DNA of 64,000 nt, taken from positions 62,001 through 126,000 of the forward strand of contig CACJYD010000003.1 of the NCBI GenBank assembly GCA_902597545.1, read 5' to 3'. A program made the position numbers and the translations under genes. Origin of the DNA: an uncultured Bacteroidota bacterium. GTDB taxonomy: Bacteria; Bacteroidota; Bacteroidia; Flavobacteriales; Flavobacteriaceae. This document shows positions 26,131 through 34,949 of the stretch, in pieces. Below the pieces are notes generated by a model. It saw only the letters and a list, made by a program, of their open reading frames with translations, was not told the origin of the DNA and did no database searches. Each line of letters opens with the position of its first letter. Positions within the stretch are counted from its first letter, which is position 1.

Positions 26131-28419
26131 ATGAAAAAAATCCTCTTTGCAATTTTAGTTATAAGTTTTGTTTTTCCAATTAATATTTTCTCCCAAGATA
26201 ATAAACAACAAGGTCACACAAATACAAATAAATTCAGACAACTTTATGACGAGTTTGCAAGCCCAAACATGTTTAGGACAGCCTCAGGTGCCCCGGGACC
26301 AGCATACTATCAACAAAGAGCTGATTACAAGATAAATGTTGAGTTAGATGATAAAAACAAAAAATTATATGGAGATGAAACAATAACTTATACAAATAAT
26401 TCACCTGAAATATTAAGTTATTTGTGGGTTCAGTTGGATCAAAATGTTAGGAAAAAAGATTCACCAAGTTTAGATATTAATTCTGAAGGAGTTTCAGTTG
26501 CATATATCCCGGATTCATTTGATAAAGAATTTCTCTCAGATCCTTTTGACGGTGGTTTTAACATTGAGTATGTAAAGGATATTGATAATAAGCCTTTAAG
26601 ATATATAATTAACCAAACTATGATGAGGATTGATTTGCCAAACCCAATTTCAACTGGACAAAGTTTTCAGTTTAAAATTAAGTGGTGGTATAACATTAAT
26701 GATCATGTAAAGCAAGATGGAAGATCAGGTTATGAAACTTTTCCAAATGATGAAAATAGAGCATATATAATCGCTCAATTCTTCCCAAGAATGTGTGTTT
26801 ACAATGAGGTAGAAGGTTGGCAAAATTATCAGTTTTGGGGTGATGGTGAGTTTGCTTTACCATTTGGAGATTACGAGGTTAATATCACAGTACCATCTGA
26901 TCATATTTTAGAAGCTACGGGTGAATTAACTAACAGAAAGGATGTATATAGTAAGGAGATGATGAAAAGATATAATCAAGCAAAAAAATCATACGATAAG
27001 CCAGTAATAATTGTATCACAGGATGAAGCAATTGAAGCTGAAAAAACCTTTTCTAATCAGAAAAAAACATGGAAGTTTTCAGCTAAAAACGTTAGAGATT
27101 TTGCTTTTGCCACGTCTAGAAAATATATACTTGATATGATGGCAGTAAAAATTGGAAATGAAGATGTAATGGCTGTTTCGATATATCCTAGAGAGGGCAA
27201 TCCTCTTTGGGAGGAATATTCAACAATTACTGTTGTTGAGGCACTAAAATCATTTTCAAAATATACTTTTGATTATCCATATCATAAAGCCGTTTCTGTT
27301 CATGCTCATAACATTGGAATGGAATACCCGATGATATGTTTTAATTTTGGTAGACCAAATATCGATGGCTCATATTCTGATGATGTTAAATTTGGAATGA
27401 TTGGAGTTATTATTCATGAAATAGGCCATAATTTTTTCCCTATGATCGTAAATAGTGATGAAAGACAATGGGCTTGGATGGATGAGGGTCTAACTACCTT
27501 TGTACAATACCTAGCAGAGCAAGAATTTGGTGAAAAATATCCAGATGCAATATATCCAAATAAGAATTTTCCCTCTGACAGAGGACCAGCAAATATGATA
27601 ACTGATTATATGAGTGTTGATCAAAATTATCTTGCTCCTATAATGTCTAACCCTGAAAATGTTTACAGCCTAGGTCCAAATGCTTATGGAAAGCCAGCAA
27701 CAGCTCTAAATATTTTGAGAGAAACAATAATGGGGAAGGAGTTGTTTGACTATGCTTTTAAAACATATTCTCAAAGATGGATGTTTAAACATCCAACGCC
27801 TGAGGATTTCTTTAGAACCATGGAAGATGCTTCAGCTGTAGATTTAGATTGGTTTTGGAGAGGATGGTTTTACACCACTGATTTTGTAGATATTTCTATA
27901 AAAGAATTAAACCAATATTTTGTGTCTCCTAATCCAGGTGAAGAGATGAAAGAAATCATGAAAGAAAGAGGCTTGGTAAGAAATAGACTTAGACCGCTAA
28001 TTTTCTTTGAAAATTTTGAAAATGATTTGGAAAATAACAGAGATAAAGATCCTTTAGAAAATTCTAAATTATTAAATAACTATTTAAACGAAAACTACTC
28101 TAGTGAAGAAATTAATGATTTACAAATTCCAAAATATTTTTATGAAATTGTATTTGAAAAACCAGGTGGATTAGTGATGCCAATAATTGTTGATATTAAG
28201 TTTGAGGATGGTGAGGTAATCCGTAAGAAGTATCCTGCCCAAGTATGGAGAAAGAATGATAAAGAGGTTAGAAAAGTTATTACATCTGATAAAAAAATAT
28301 CAGAGATTATTTTAGATCCTGACGAGGAAACAGCCGACGTAGATACTAGAAATAATTCATGGCCTAAAAAAGAGGAAAATACAGATTTTGATAAATTTAA
28401 ATCAAGAATTCAAGGATGA
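26131..28419 (+). CDS. Exported M1 family zinc metallopeptidase
   Basis: 762 residues with a signal peptide ending 'IFSQ' (about residue 21). The M1 N-terminal beta domain ('YKINVELDDKNKKLYGDETITYTN') precedes the catalytic domain. The zinc site is His429-Glu430-x-x-His433 in 'HEIGHNFF' and Glu452 in 'MDEGLTTF'. The exopeptidase GAMEN loop appears as 'HNIGMEYP' (about 391-398), i.e. altered, as is common in this flavobacterial branch. It probably trims peptides in the periplasm or at the surface. tatA overlaps its stop by four bases. Confidence 0.92.
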   Translation: MKKILFAILVISFVFPINIFSQDNKQQGHTNTNKFRQLYDEFASPNMFRTASGAPGPAYYQQRADYKINVELDDKNKKLYGDETITYTNNSPEILSYLWVQLDQNVRKKDSPSLDINSEGVSVAYIPDSFDKEFLSDPFDGGFNIEYVKDIDNKPLRYIINQTMMRIDLPNPISTGQSFQFKIKWWYNINDHVKQDGRSGYETFPNDENRAYIIAQFFPRMCVYNEVEGWQNYQFWGDGEFALPFGDYEVNITVPSDHILEATGELTNRKDVYSKEMMKRYNQAKKSYDKPVIIVSQDEAIEAEKTFSNQKKTWKFSAKNVRDFAFATSRKYILDMMAVKIGNEDVMAVSIYPREGNPLWEEYSTITVVEALKSFSKYTFDYPYHKAVSVHAHNIGMEYPMICFNFGRPNIDGSYSDDVKFGMIGVIIHEIGHNFFPMIVNSDERQWAWMDEGLTTFVQYLAEQEFGEKYPDAIYPNKNFPSDRGPANMITDYMSVDQNYLAPIMSNPENVYSLGPNAYGKPATALNILRETIMGKELFDYAFKTYSQRWMFKHPTPEDFFRTMEDASAVDLDWFWRGWFYTTDFVDISIKELNQYFVSPNPGEEMKEIMKERGLVRNRLRPLIFFENFENDLENNRDKDPLENSKLLNNYLNENYSSEEINDLQIPKYFYEIVFEKPGGLVMPIIVDIKFEDGEVIRKKYPAQVWRKNDKEVRKVITSDKKISEIILDPDEETADVDTRNNSWPKKEENTDFDKFKSRIQG

Positions 28420-28682
28420 TATTTTTATTTATCAGCGGGGCTGAAATAGTATTTATTTTTTTTATCATTCTAATGATTTTTGGAGCAGATAAAATTCCTG
28501 ACATAGCCAAAGGAATGGCAAAGGGTATTAAGAAAGTAAAGGATGCTACTCAAGAAATAAAAACTGAAATAAAGAAAAGCGCTGAGAAAAAAGGAATTGA
28601 TACAGATTCTATTTCTAAAGAAATTGATAAAGTAAAAGATGATATTGATGATTTAACAGGATCTATAAAGAGAGATCTTTAA
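28416..28682 (+). CDS. tatA: Sec-independent translocase TatA/TatE-like protein
   Basis: 88 residues. An N-terminal membrane helix ('GAEIVFIFFIILMIFGADKIPDIAKGMAKGIK') with the FG hinge and following amphipathic helix is diagnostic of TatA/TatE. The C-terminal 45 residues are highly charged with alternating Lys and Asp/Glu, probably a long helix. It would form the pore of the twin-arginine export system; tatC is not in the window. ATGA overlap couples it to the M1 peptidase gene. Its stop is shared with the convergent O-methyltransferase (TTAA). Confidence 0.9.
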   Translation: MIFLFISGAEIVFIFFIILMIFGADKIPDIAKGMAKGIKKVKDATQEIKTEIKKSAEKKGIDTDSISKEIDKVKDDIDDLTGSIKRDL

Positions 28683-29323
28683 TTCTTTATAATAATATTT
28701 AATCCGTCTCGAAGCGGCAGAATAATATTTTCAACTCTATCATCATTTTTTACCATTTCATTAAAATCAATTAAATATTGGGTAAGTTCATCATCATACG
28801 AATTAGGGGCCACAACTTTCCCATACCATAGGACGTTATCAGCAATTATAATTCCGCCAGACTTTAATTTGTCTACACATAGATTATAATATTGTATATA
28901 ATTTTCTTTATCAGCATCTATAAATATTATGTCAAAAATTTCATCAATTTTTTTGATGACTTCCTTTGCATCACCAACATGTTGAATTATTGAATTTGAA
29001 TTATGAGTTTTTTTAAAATATTTACTTTGGATTGTACTAAGCTCTTCATTAATATCAATTGTATGAATAATACCATTTTTGACTAGACCTTCTGACAAAC
29101 AAATAGCAGAGTATCCAGTGTAGGTCCCTATTTCAAGTATTTTTTTTGGCTTTACTAACCTACTTATAATCGACAAAAATCTACCTTGCAGATGGCCACT
29201 TAACATTCTTGGATTTAAAATTTTAAGATTTGTTTCTTTATTTAAATCCTTTAAAATTTTTGATTCTTTTGATGAATTTTTCTCAATATACTCTTCAATT
29301 TTTTTGTTTACTATCTCACTCAT
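28679..29323 (-). CDS. O-methyltransferase family 3 (SAM-dependent)
   Basis: 214 residues, normal for the Methyltransf_3 (caffeoyl-CoA/catechol O-methyltransferase) family, which in bacteria also includes the tRNA-modifying TrmR. SAM motif I is 'ILEIGTYTGYSAI' (about 60-72), followed by 'IHTIDINEE', 'FDIIFIDADKENYIQYY' (metal- and substrate-binding Asp residues) and 'GGIIIADNVLWYGKV'. Substrate not known: either a catechol-like small molecule or tRNA (5-hydroxyuridine) is possible. The start overlaps the flavin reductase stop by four bases, so the two are co-transcribed. Confidence 0.88.
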   Translation of the reverse strand: MSEIVNKKIEEYIEKNSSKESKILKDLNKETNLKILNPRMLSGHLQGRFLSIISRLVKPKKILEIGTYTGYSAICLSEGLVKNGIIHTIDINEELSTIQSKYFKKTHNSNSIIQHVGDAKEVIKKIDEIFDIIFIDADKENYIQYYNLCVDKLKSGGIIIADNVLWYGKVVAPNSYDDELTQYLIDFNEMVKNDDRVENIILPLRDGLNIIIKN

Positions 29324-29937
29324 TTTTTAGGTCGTGCATATTCAAATCTCTCAATCAATTTGGTCTCTGCATATCCATCTAAACCATTTATTGCAACAGT
29401 TTTTGCATGATCAAGTCTCAACCATCCATCTTTCTGTAAAATTTCTTTTTCAACATATAAACCCTCAATCGAGGCGACAACCAAAATAGTATCATTTTCT
29501 TTAATACTATACTCATTTAAGTATTTACAAGCAAGCTTAATTTTTGAACTTTTTACAAAAGGGGCTAAAAATCCATCTAAAAATTCAGGTTCTAGATTGG
29601 TTTTATCAAATTCAGAAATTTCTTTAGGATATTTTGCAGAAGTGTGATGAGCATCATTTATATCATCAACATTTATGTGGTTGACAGTAAAAAATTTCAT
29701 CTTGTATAGGTTATTATAGGTATTTCTTGGAACAGTTCTGGGTCTTAAAACAAATCCAATCATTGCAGGATTACTCCCTAAGTGTGTTATTGAACTAAAA
29801 ACAGCAACATTCGTATTCCCATCAGAATCTACTGTTCCTAAAAGATTAGCTGACTTATAACCAGTACAACTATTGATCAAGTTCAACCTATAAATTTTAT
29901 CAAGATTATCTATATTTTCTTTGCTAAAATGTATCAT
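29320..29937 (-). CDS. Flavin reductase-like FMN-binding split-barrel protein
   Basis: 205 residues. The flavin-reductase-like split barrel is recognised from 'NLLGTVDSDGNTNVAVFSSITHLGSNPAMIGFVLRP', the 'NTYNNLYKMKFFTVNHI' segment and 'AHHTSAKYPKEISEFDKTNLE'. The C-terminal 'VEKEILQKDGWLRLDHAKTVAINGLDGY' is typical of a flavobacterial subfamily. It likely binds FMN and reduces flavin or another small molecule with NAD(P)H; the partner is unknown. In an operon with the O-methyltransferase, divergent from the sulfatase with only 18 bases between starts. Confidence 0.85.
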   Translation of the reverse strand: MIHFSKENIDNLDKIYRLNLINSCTGYKSANLLGTVDSDGNTNVAVFSSITHLGSNPAMIGFVLRPRTVPRNTYNNLYKMKFFTVNHINVDDINDAHHTSAKYPKEISEFDKTNLEPEFLDGFLAPFVKSSKIKLACKYLNEYSIKENDTILVVASIEGLYVEKEILQKDGWLRLDHAKTVAINGLDGYAETKLIERFEYARPKK

Positions 29938-29955
29938 TTTTCTACTTTTAAAATT

Positions 29956-31347
29956 ATGAAATTTTACACCAGAACTCTAATATTTATCTCATTTATATTT
30001 TTATTTAATTCTTGTGAAGAATCAAACATAACTTATGGTAAACCTAACGTTATACTAATTATGGCAGATGATCTTGGTTATGAAGCAATCGGAATTAATG
30101 GAGCGGATGAATATAAAACCCCAGTACTTGATTCTCTAGCTTTAAATGGAATCAATTTTAATAATGCATACTCACAACCACTTTGTACACCTACTCGGGT
30201 AAAAATTATGACTGGTAAACCTAATTATGTTAACTATGAATTTTTCACATATTTAAATCCTGATGAAAAAACATTTGGAAATTTATTTCAAGAAAATGGT
30301 TACAAAACTGCACTAGCTGGTAAATGGCAGTTAAATGGTGTTCAGTTTGATTTAGATAATAATCAGGATTTAGATAGGCCATATAAGTTTGGTTTTGATG
30401 AATATTGTTTATGGTGGTTGAGAGAAAGAGGAGATAGATTTGCTAATCCAAATATTGTTCAAAATGGTCAAAAACTTAATAAAGGAATAGATGATTATGG
30501 GCCAGATATATTTACAGATTTCATAGTTGATTTTATTGATAAAAATAAAGATGATCCTTTTTTTATTTATTATCCCATGGCTTTAGTTCATGACCCTTTT
30601 CTGCCAACACCAGATTCTGATGATTGGAACGATTTAGAAAAAAGAAACAAAGGGAATAAACCAATCTATTTCTCTGATATGTTAACTTACATGGACAAAA
30701 TTGTTGGTAGGATTTCAAATACACTTGATAAAAATAAATTAGATAACACAATATTAATTTTCATAGGTGATAATGGAACAGATACAAAAGTTGTAACTCT
30801 CAATAGAGGGGTTGAGGTTCGTGGCGCAAAAGGATCAACAATTAAATACGCTTCAAACGTACCAATGATTGTTAATTGGAAAAGTCAAATCAAACAAGGC
30901 TTTAATTCTGATGCAATGATTGATTTCACAGACTTTTATGCAACTTTTGAGGATATTCTAAATCTTGACTATCAACAGTCTTATGGTAAAAGCATTCTGC
31001 CACTAATGACTAATAATAATTACAATGAAAGAGATGTTCTAATAACGTATTATGATCCAATATGGGGAGACACATCGATGGGCAGGGGTGTATATGCTCA
31101 AAACAAGGAATATAAACTTTATAAAAATGGCAACTTTTTTAACTTTTCGGAAGATTTATATGAAAAAAATCCAATAGATGTGAATAAATTATCAGAAACT
31201 GACAATGAAATATATTCTTTACTTAAAACTTCATTGGATTCAATTCCTGATTTACCTGAATATAATCATAACGGTTGGATTGAAAGAAGAAAGCAGGTTA
31301 ATGAAAGTAGAAAGTTTAATAATATATGGCAACTAAATACAAAGTAG
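29956..31347 (+). CDS. Type I sulfatase, lipoprotein
   Basis: 463 residues from the ATG at 29956, chosen because it gives a clean lipoprotein signal ('FLFNSC', lipid Cys about residue 19); an ATG at 29929 overlaps the divergent gene. Sulfatase features are 'NVILIMADDLGYE' (metal-binding Asp pair), the formylglycine motif C-T-P-T-R at residues 77-81 and 'ALAGKWQL' in place of GKWHLG. 'YPMALVHDPFLP', 'YMDKIVGRI' and 'IFIGDNGTD' follow. Cys77 must be converted to formylglycine by a maturase not encoded here. It probably removes sulfate from a polysaccharide at the cell surface; the exact substrate cannot be told. Confidence 0.9.
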   Translation: MKFYTRTLIFISFIFLFNSCEESNITYGKPNVILIMADDLGYEAIGINGADEYKTPVLDSLALNGINFNNAYSQPLCTPTRVKIMTGKPNYVNYEFFTYLNPDEKTFGNLFQENGYKTALAGKWQLNGVQFDLDNNQDLDRPYKFGFDEYCLWWLRERGDRFANPNIVQNGQKLNKGIDDYGPDIFTDFIVDFIDKNKDDPFFIYYPMALVHDPFLPTPDSDDWNDLEKRNKGNKPIYFSDMLTYMDKIVGRISNTLDKNKLDNTILIFIGDNGTDTKVVTLNRGVEVRGAKGSTIKYASNVPMIVNWKSQIKQGFNSDAMIDFTDFYATFEDILNLDYQQSYGKSILPLMTNNNYNERDVLITYYDPIWGDTSMGRGVYAQNKEYKLYKNGNFFNFSEDLYEKNPIDVNKLSETDNEIYSLLKTSLDSIPDLPEYNHNGWIERRKQVNESRKFNNIWQLNTK

Positions 31348-31523
31348 CGACTGGTCTGTTAATTACAGGAATTATTTGCTTCGGATTGTTTTATCTTATT
31401 GGATCAGAAGTTGATGAAAATGGTTATTTAAATGAACCATTCTATTTATTGCCAATTGGGTTTATTTTTATTTGTCTATCAATGGTTTTATACATAGTTT
31501 TTGCAATTACAAAAAAAAAATAA
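31326..31523 (+). CDS. Small membrane protein, DUF3955-like
   Basis: 65 residues with two membrane helices (about 8-25 and 40-61) joined by 'GSEVDENGYLNEPFYLLPIG'. This linker matches what I remember of DUF3955 ('D.nG.L.EPFfLiPig'), so the name is tentative. The start overlaps the sulfatase stop by 22 bases, and a strong hairpin terminator follows at once, so it is the last gene of a two-gene transcript. Function unknown. Confidence 0.7.
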   Translation: MATKYKVATGLLITGIICFGLFYLIGSEVDENGYLNEPFYLLPIGFIFICLSMVLYIVFAITKKK

Positions 31524-31545
31524 GGTATCGAAATGATACCTTATT
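31519..31545. terminator. Bidirectional intrinsic terminator
   Basis: An 11-bp perfect stem AATAAGGTATC / GATACCTTATT (31519-31529 and 31535-31545) with loop GAAAT, preceded by a run of A and followed by T-rich sequence. It stands between the convergent DUF3955-like gene (ends 31523) and the Asp/Lys lipoprotein gene (ends 31569), so it can serve both strands. Confidence 0.85.
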
Positions 31546-31568
31546 TTTCATTAAGATTAATGAAATAT

Positions 31569-32276
31569 TTAGTCTTTCTTTTCTTTGTCCTTTGAGCCTT
31601 TACACTTAGCAAAAAGTTCTTTCATTTCAATTTCACTTTCAACGTCATATTTTGTTTTTTCTTTCTTTTCAACCCAATAGATAGAAACTGGGAAAACAAG
31701 ATTAGCTTTTTCTTTTACATCGGGGTTTTGGTTATACCATTTTTTCAGAGACTCCATTGCTTCTTTTTTATCATTAACCTTGATTATAGAGCCGTCAGGT
31801 AATTCTAGTGATACTGGGTATTCAAGGTAAAAGCAATTTTTCTTTCTATCTTTTTTTCCATCCTTTTTTCCATCTTTATCACTTTTATCATCTTTCCCAT
31901 CATCGTCTTTCCCATCATCATCTTTTTTATCATCACTCTTGTTGTAGCCTTCAGTCCTAAAAAGTTCTCTTCCACTTAAATCAAAGAAAATGTCATCACT
32001 TTTAACTCCTAAGAAGAAAAAATCAAATGACCTCATATTGATTTGATATCCTAATTGACTAGCTAAACTTCCCTTGTCAAAAAAATCATCAGGTATATCA
32101 CTACTGATGATGTTTTTTGCATCTATTGGAAGATCAGATTCAAGAATCTGGACTTTTTCTTCAGCGTTTATAATTGCATCGATAAGCTCATCGTCTGACA
32201 TTATATCTTCAAATTCACAAGCTGTAAAAAGGAAAATAAATAAGAGTGGCAAATATTTTGAAATTGAATTCTTCAT
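31569..32276 (-). CDS. Unknown lipoprotein with Asp/Lys low-complexity tract
   Basis: 235 residues. The signal ends in 'FTAC', lipid Cys20. A ~90-residue N-terminal part contains 'DLPIDAKNIISSDIPDDFF' and 'LGYQINM'. A tract of Asp, Lys and Gly then covers residues 113-147, with DDGK-type repeats changing to KKDG/KKDR. The C-terminal domain has two 'YPVS/FPVS' strands ('YPVSLELPDGSIIKVNDK' and 'LVFPVSIYW') with Cys148 and Cys225, which could form a disulfide. I have a general memory of similar 'PVS..LPDGS' proteins in marine flavobacteria, but no function. The tract may bind divalent cations. Downstream of the unknown gene at 32307. Confidence 0.7.
   Translation of the reverse strand: MKNSISKYLPLLFIFLFTACEFEDIMSDDELIDAIINAEEKVQILESDLPIDAKNIISSDIPDDFFDKGSLASQLGYQINMRSFDFFFLGVKSDDIFFDLSGRELFRTEGYNKSDDKKDDDGKDDDGKDDKSDKDGKKDGKKDRKKNCFYLEYPVSLELPDGSIIKVNDKKEAMESLKKWYNQNPDVKEKANLVFPVSIYWVEKKEKTKYDVESEIEMKELFAKCKGSKDKEKKD
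31836..31940 (-). repeat. Low-complexity in-frame repeat (GAT/AAA/GGN codons)
   Basis: Encodes residues 113-147 of the lipoprotein above. Imperfect tandem units of 15 bases (GAT GAT GAT GGG AAA-like) give way to units encoding D-G-K-K. Such runs grow and shrink by replication slippage, so the length probably varies between strains. Confidence 0.75.
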
Positions 32277-32306
32277 CTTGATATTTTTAATAAAAATAAT
32301 AAATTT

Positions 32307-32714
32307 TTAAATCTTTAAGTTCGCTTTCTCATTTAAAATGTTTCGAAAGAACTCATGGTCTTTATTGCTTTTAACTTTGATTTTAACTTTTCTATGATCA
32401 ATATGTACTGTATAGACGTCACTGTCAACTTTAAAAATTACGAGTTTGTAATATGGGATAATAAGTGCATAGGTTTCAAGTAGCACTCTAAAATAAATTA
32501 GTATACCTTTTGGTCTTCTTTCAATGTTACATTGATTAATGTTCTGATCAAGAATTAGTAAATTTTCAATTTCTTTGCTGGCACTCACAATCAATAGTTT
32601 CCCTGATCCAATTCCTTTCATTTTTAATCTTTCGATTAAGCTAAAGGGCTTTCCAACAAAATTGTTAATTTCATCTTCTTGTTTTGGATTATTATATGAA
32701 ACATTTTTTAGCAT
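32307..32714 (-). CDS. Unknown conserved-looking cytoplasmic protein
   Basis: 135 residues, no signal peptide; one moderately hydrophobic stretch ('FRVLLETYALIIPYYKLVIFKV', about residues 75-96) could be a buried strand pair rather than a membrane helix. Features include 'GIGSGKLLIVSASKEIENLLIL', 'CNIERRPKGILIYFR' and a C-terminal 'VHIDHRKVKIKV'. I do not recognise a named domain, though I believe similar proteins occur in other flavobacteria. Divergent from ctlX with 33 bases between starts, and 30 bases before the Asp/Lys lipoprotein gene, so possibly co-transcribed with the latter. Confidence 0.65.
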   Translation of the reverse strand: MLKNVSYNNPKQEDEINNFVGKPFSLIERLKMKGIGSGKLLIVSASKEIENLLILDQNINQCNIERRPKGILIYFRVLLETYALIIPYYKLVIFKVDSDVYTVHIDHRKVKIKVKSNKDHEFFRNILNEKANLKI

Positions 32715-32747
32715 AGGATTTTAAAATTTAAAATAATTATACAATAA

Positions 32748-33656
32748 ATGAGCCAAATAACTAAAAATATATTAATGATAAAGCCATCATCTTTTGGTTA
32801 TAATGTAGATACTGCAGAAGATAATTTTTTTCAAAAGATAGAAGATAATTTGAGTTCAGATCAAATTCAATCCTATGCTCTTGATGAATTCTCAAATATG
32901 TGCTCTATTTTAAAAGAAAATGGAATTAATGTTATTGTCATGGAAAATGAAAAAGAAAAAAAATTATCTGATGATATATTTCCTAACAATTGGATCTCTT
33001 TTCATAAAAATCAATACGTGATTCATTCTATGTTTGCTAAGTCAAGAAGATTAGAAAAGAATAATCAATTCATTCATGAATTAAATGACTCAGGATTTAA
33101 ATACAGTTTACTCAAGGATTATTCAGAATATGAAAATAAAGGTTTGTTTTTGGAGGGGACTGGTAGTGTGATTTTGGATAGAAAAAATAAATTAGCTTAC
33201 TGTTCAATCTCTAAAAGATCAAATGAAAAATTATTTAATATTTTTTGTAAAGATGTAGGATATAAACCAATAATTTTTTCATCATTTGATTCTAATGGTG
33301 GAGTTATTTATCACACAAATGTTATGATGAGTATAGGAGATGATTTTGCATTAATTTGTTATGAATCAATAAAAGACTTGAAAGAGAGAAAACTAGTAAA
33401 AAGATATTTAGAAATGAGTGGTAAAAATATAGTTGAGATTAGCCTACATCAAATAGAGTCATTTGCTGGAAACATAATTCAATTAGGTGATAAAAAAAAT
33501 AAAATTATTGTAATAAGTAAAAGCGCTTATTTATCTTTAAATAAAGAACAAAAAAATATTTTATCAAGAGAATCTAAAATTATCACTATTCCAATTCCTG
33601 TAATACAAAAATGTGGTGGCGGAAGTGTTAGGTGTATGATAGCTGAATTAATTTAA
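32748..33656 (+). CDS. ctlX: CtlX-type amidinotransferase superfamily hydrolase (citrulline utilisation)
   Basis: 302 residues. The family signature is strong from the start ('ILMIKPSSFGYNVDTAEDNFFQ'), through 'FPNNWISFH', 'FLEGTGSVILDR' (acidic active-site residue), 'IYHTNVMMSIG' (His189), 'SFAGNIIQL' and 'GGGSVRCMIAEL' (nucleophile Cys296). In the guanidino-group-modifying enzyme superfamily these act on arginine-like compounds; CtlX is described as acting in citrulline use, probably releasing ornithine. With pruA in the same window it could feed arginine/ornithine carbon to glutamate. Single gene followed by tRNA-Val. Confidence 0.9.
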   Translation: MSQITKNILMIKPSSFGYNVDTAEDNFFQKIEDNLSSDQIQSYALDEFSNMCSILKENGINVIVMENEKEKKLSDDIFPNNWISFHKNQYVIHSMFAKSRRLEKNNQFIHELNDSGFKYSLLKDYSEYENKGLFLEGTGSVILDRKNKLAYCSISKRSNEKLFNIFCKDVGYKPIIFSSFDSNGGVIYHTNVMMSIGDDFALICYESIKDLKERKLVKRYLEMSGKNIVEISLHQIESFAGNIIQLGDKKNKIIVISKSAYLSLNKEQKNILSRESKIITIPIPVIQKCGGGSVRCMIAELI

Positions 33657-33678
33657 TTTTTTAATTTCGTTGTCCTTT

Positions 33679-33753
33679 GGGTGATTAGCTCAGTTGGTTC
33701 AGAGCACTACCTTGACAGGGTAGGGGTCACTGGTTCGAATCCAGTATCACCCA
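33679..33753 (+). tRNA. tRNA-Val (anticodon GAC)
   Basis: 75 bases folding as a cloverleaf. Acceptor GGGTGAT/ATCACCC, D stem GCTC/GAGC, anticodon stem CTACC/GGTAG with loop TTGACAG (anticodon GAC), and T stem ACTGG/CCAGT with loop TTCGAAT. Discriminator A; CCA is not encoded. A terminator-like hairpin follows eight bases later. Confidence 0.97.
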
Positions 33754-33760
33754 CAATTAA

Positions 33761-33784
33761 ACAAGACAATTCTTGTATTTTTTT
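33761..33784 (+). terminator. Intrinsic terminator of tRNA-Val
   Basis: Stem ACAAGA / TCTTGT (33761-33766 and 33771-33776), loop CAAT, followed directly by ATTTTTTT. It lies just after the tRNA and 38 bases before the VWA gene. Confidence 0.7.
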
Positions 33785-33821
33785 AGTCAACTTTGGCATT
33801 TAATTTGTAAAATACATTTTG

Positions 33822-34949
33822 ATGAAAATTTTCGATTCCATACCGATTAAAGGATGGTCATTTAGTGTCTTTAAAAAAGAAAATATTTCACCCTTTGAAA
33901 AATTATTTGAAATTTTTAAAGAACTCATTACCTACACATCTGGAGATTTTGATGAGGCTATTGATTGGTTAAGACAATTAGATCAAGAGTATGTTTTAAC
34001 AGATGAAAATTATACAATAGAAGATTTTATCGAGGATTTATTAAATAAGGGATATATACAAACCGAGATAAGTTCTGATGGAGATAAAACCTTTAATAAG
34101 ATTTCAGCAAAGATGGAGAAGGCCCTGAGAAAGTTCGCACTTAAAAAGATTTTTGGACAAATAAAAAAGTCAAGATCTGGAAATCACAAATCAAAATATT
34201 CAGGTTTTGATGATGATGATAGTAATGATTTTAAAAATTACCAATATGGAGACCGAGTTGACAATATTATTGTTAGTGAAAGCTTGAAGAATATGTACAC
34301 AAGAACTGGATCTGATGAGTTAGATTTAATATCAGATGATATTGTAGTAAAAAATTCAACTCATAATTCACAAATGAGTACAGTCCTGATGATTGATATA
34401 AGTCATAGTATGATATTATATGGTGAGGACAGAATTACACCTGCAAAAAAAGTTGCTATGGCCTTAGCAGAATTAATAATTACAAGATATCCAAAAGATA
34501 CACTTGATATATTAGTCTTTGGAAATGACGCCAAGATCATTCCTCTGAAACAGCTGCCTTACCTTAAGGTTGGCCCCTACCATACTAATACAGTTGCTGG
34601 CTTGCAATTAGCTATGGATATTCTTAAGAAGAAAAAAAATAATAATAAGCAAATATTGATGATTACTGATGGTAAGCCTAGTTGTTTAAAATTGAGTGAT
34701 GGTAGTTATTATAAAAACAGCTCTGGTTTAGACTCAAAAATTACAAATAAGTGCTATACCATGGCTAGACAAGCAAAAAAATTAAAAATACCAATTACTA
34801 CTTTTATGATAGCGAGAGATGCTTACTTACAACATTTTGTAAGAGAATTTGCGAAGGCAAATGGAGGCAAAGCATTCTACACTGGTCTTGATAATTTAGG
34901 AGAAATGATTTTTGAAGACTACGAGAGTAATAGAAAAAGAAAAATATGA
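33822..34949 (+). CDS. VWA domain protein, partner of AAA+ ATPase
   Basis: 375 residues from the ATG at 33822 (a TTG lies three bases before). The N-terminal half is mostly helical and charged, with an Asp-rich stretch 'GFDDDDSNDF'. The C-terminal half is a von Willebrand A domain with an intact MIDAS: D192-x-S194-x-S196 in 'MIDISHSMI', a Thr in 'YHTNTVAGLQLAMD' and Asp in 'MITDGKPSC'. No signal peptide, so cytoplasmic. Together with the ATPase gene that overlaps its stop by four bases it forms a MoxR/chelatase-like pair, a type often used to insert metals or remodel proteins. The client is unknown. Confidence 0.85.
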   Translation: MKIFDSIPIKGWSFSVFKKENISPFEKLFEIFKELITYTSGDFDEAIDWLRQLDQEYVLTDENYTIEDFIEDLLNKGYIQTEISSDGDKTFNKISAKMEKALRKFALKKIFGQIKKSRSGNHKSKYSGFDDDDSNDFKNYQYGDRVDNIIVSESLKNMYTRTGSDELDLISDDIVVKNSTHNSQMSTVLMIDISHSMILYGEDRITPAKKVAMALAELIITRYPKDTLDILVFGNDAKIIPLKQLPYLKVGPYHTNTVAGLQLAMDILKKKKNNNKQILMITDGKPSCLKLSDGSYYKNSSGLDSKITNKCYTMARQAKKLKIPITTFMIARDAYLQHFVREFAKANGGKAFYTGLDNLGEMIFEDYESNRKRKI

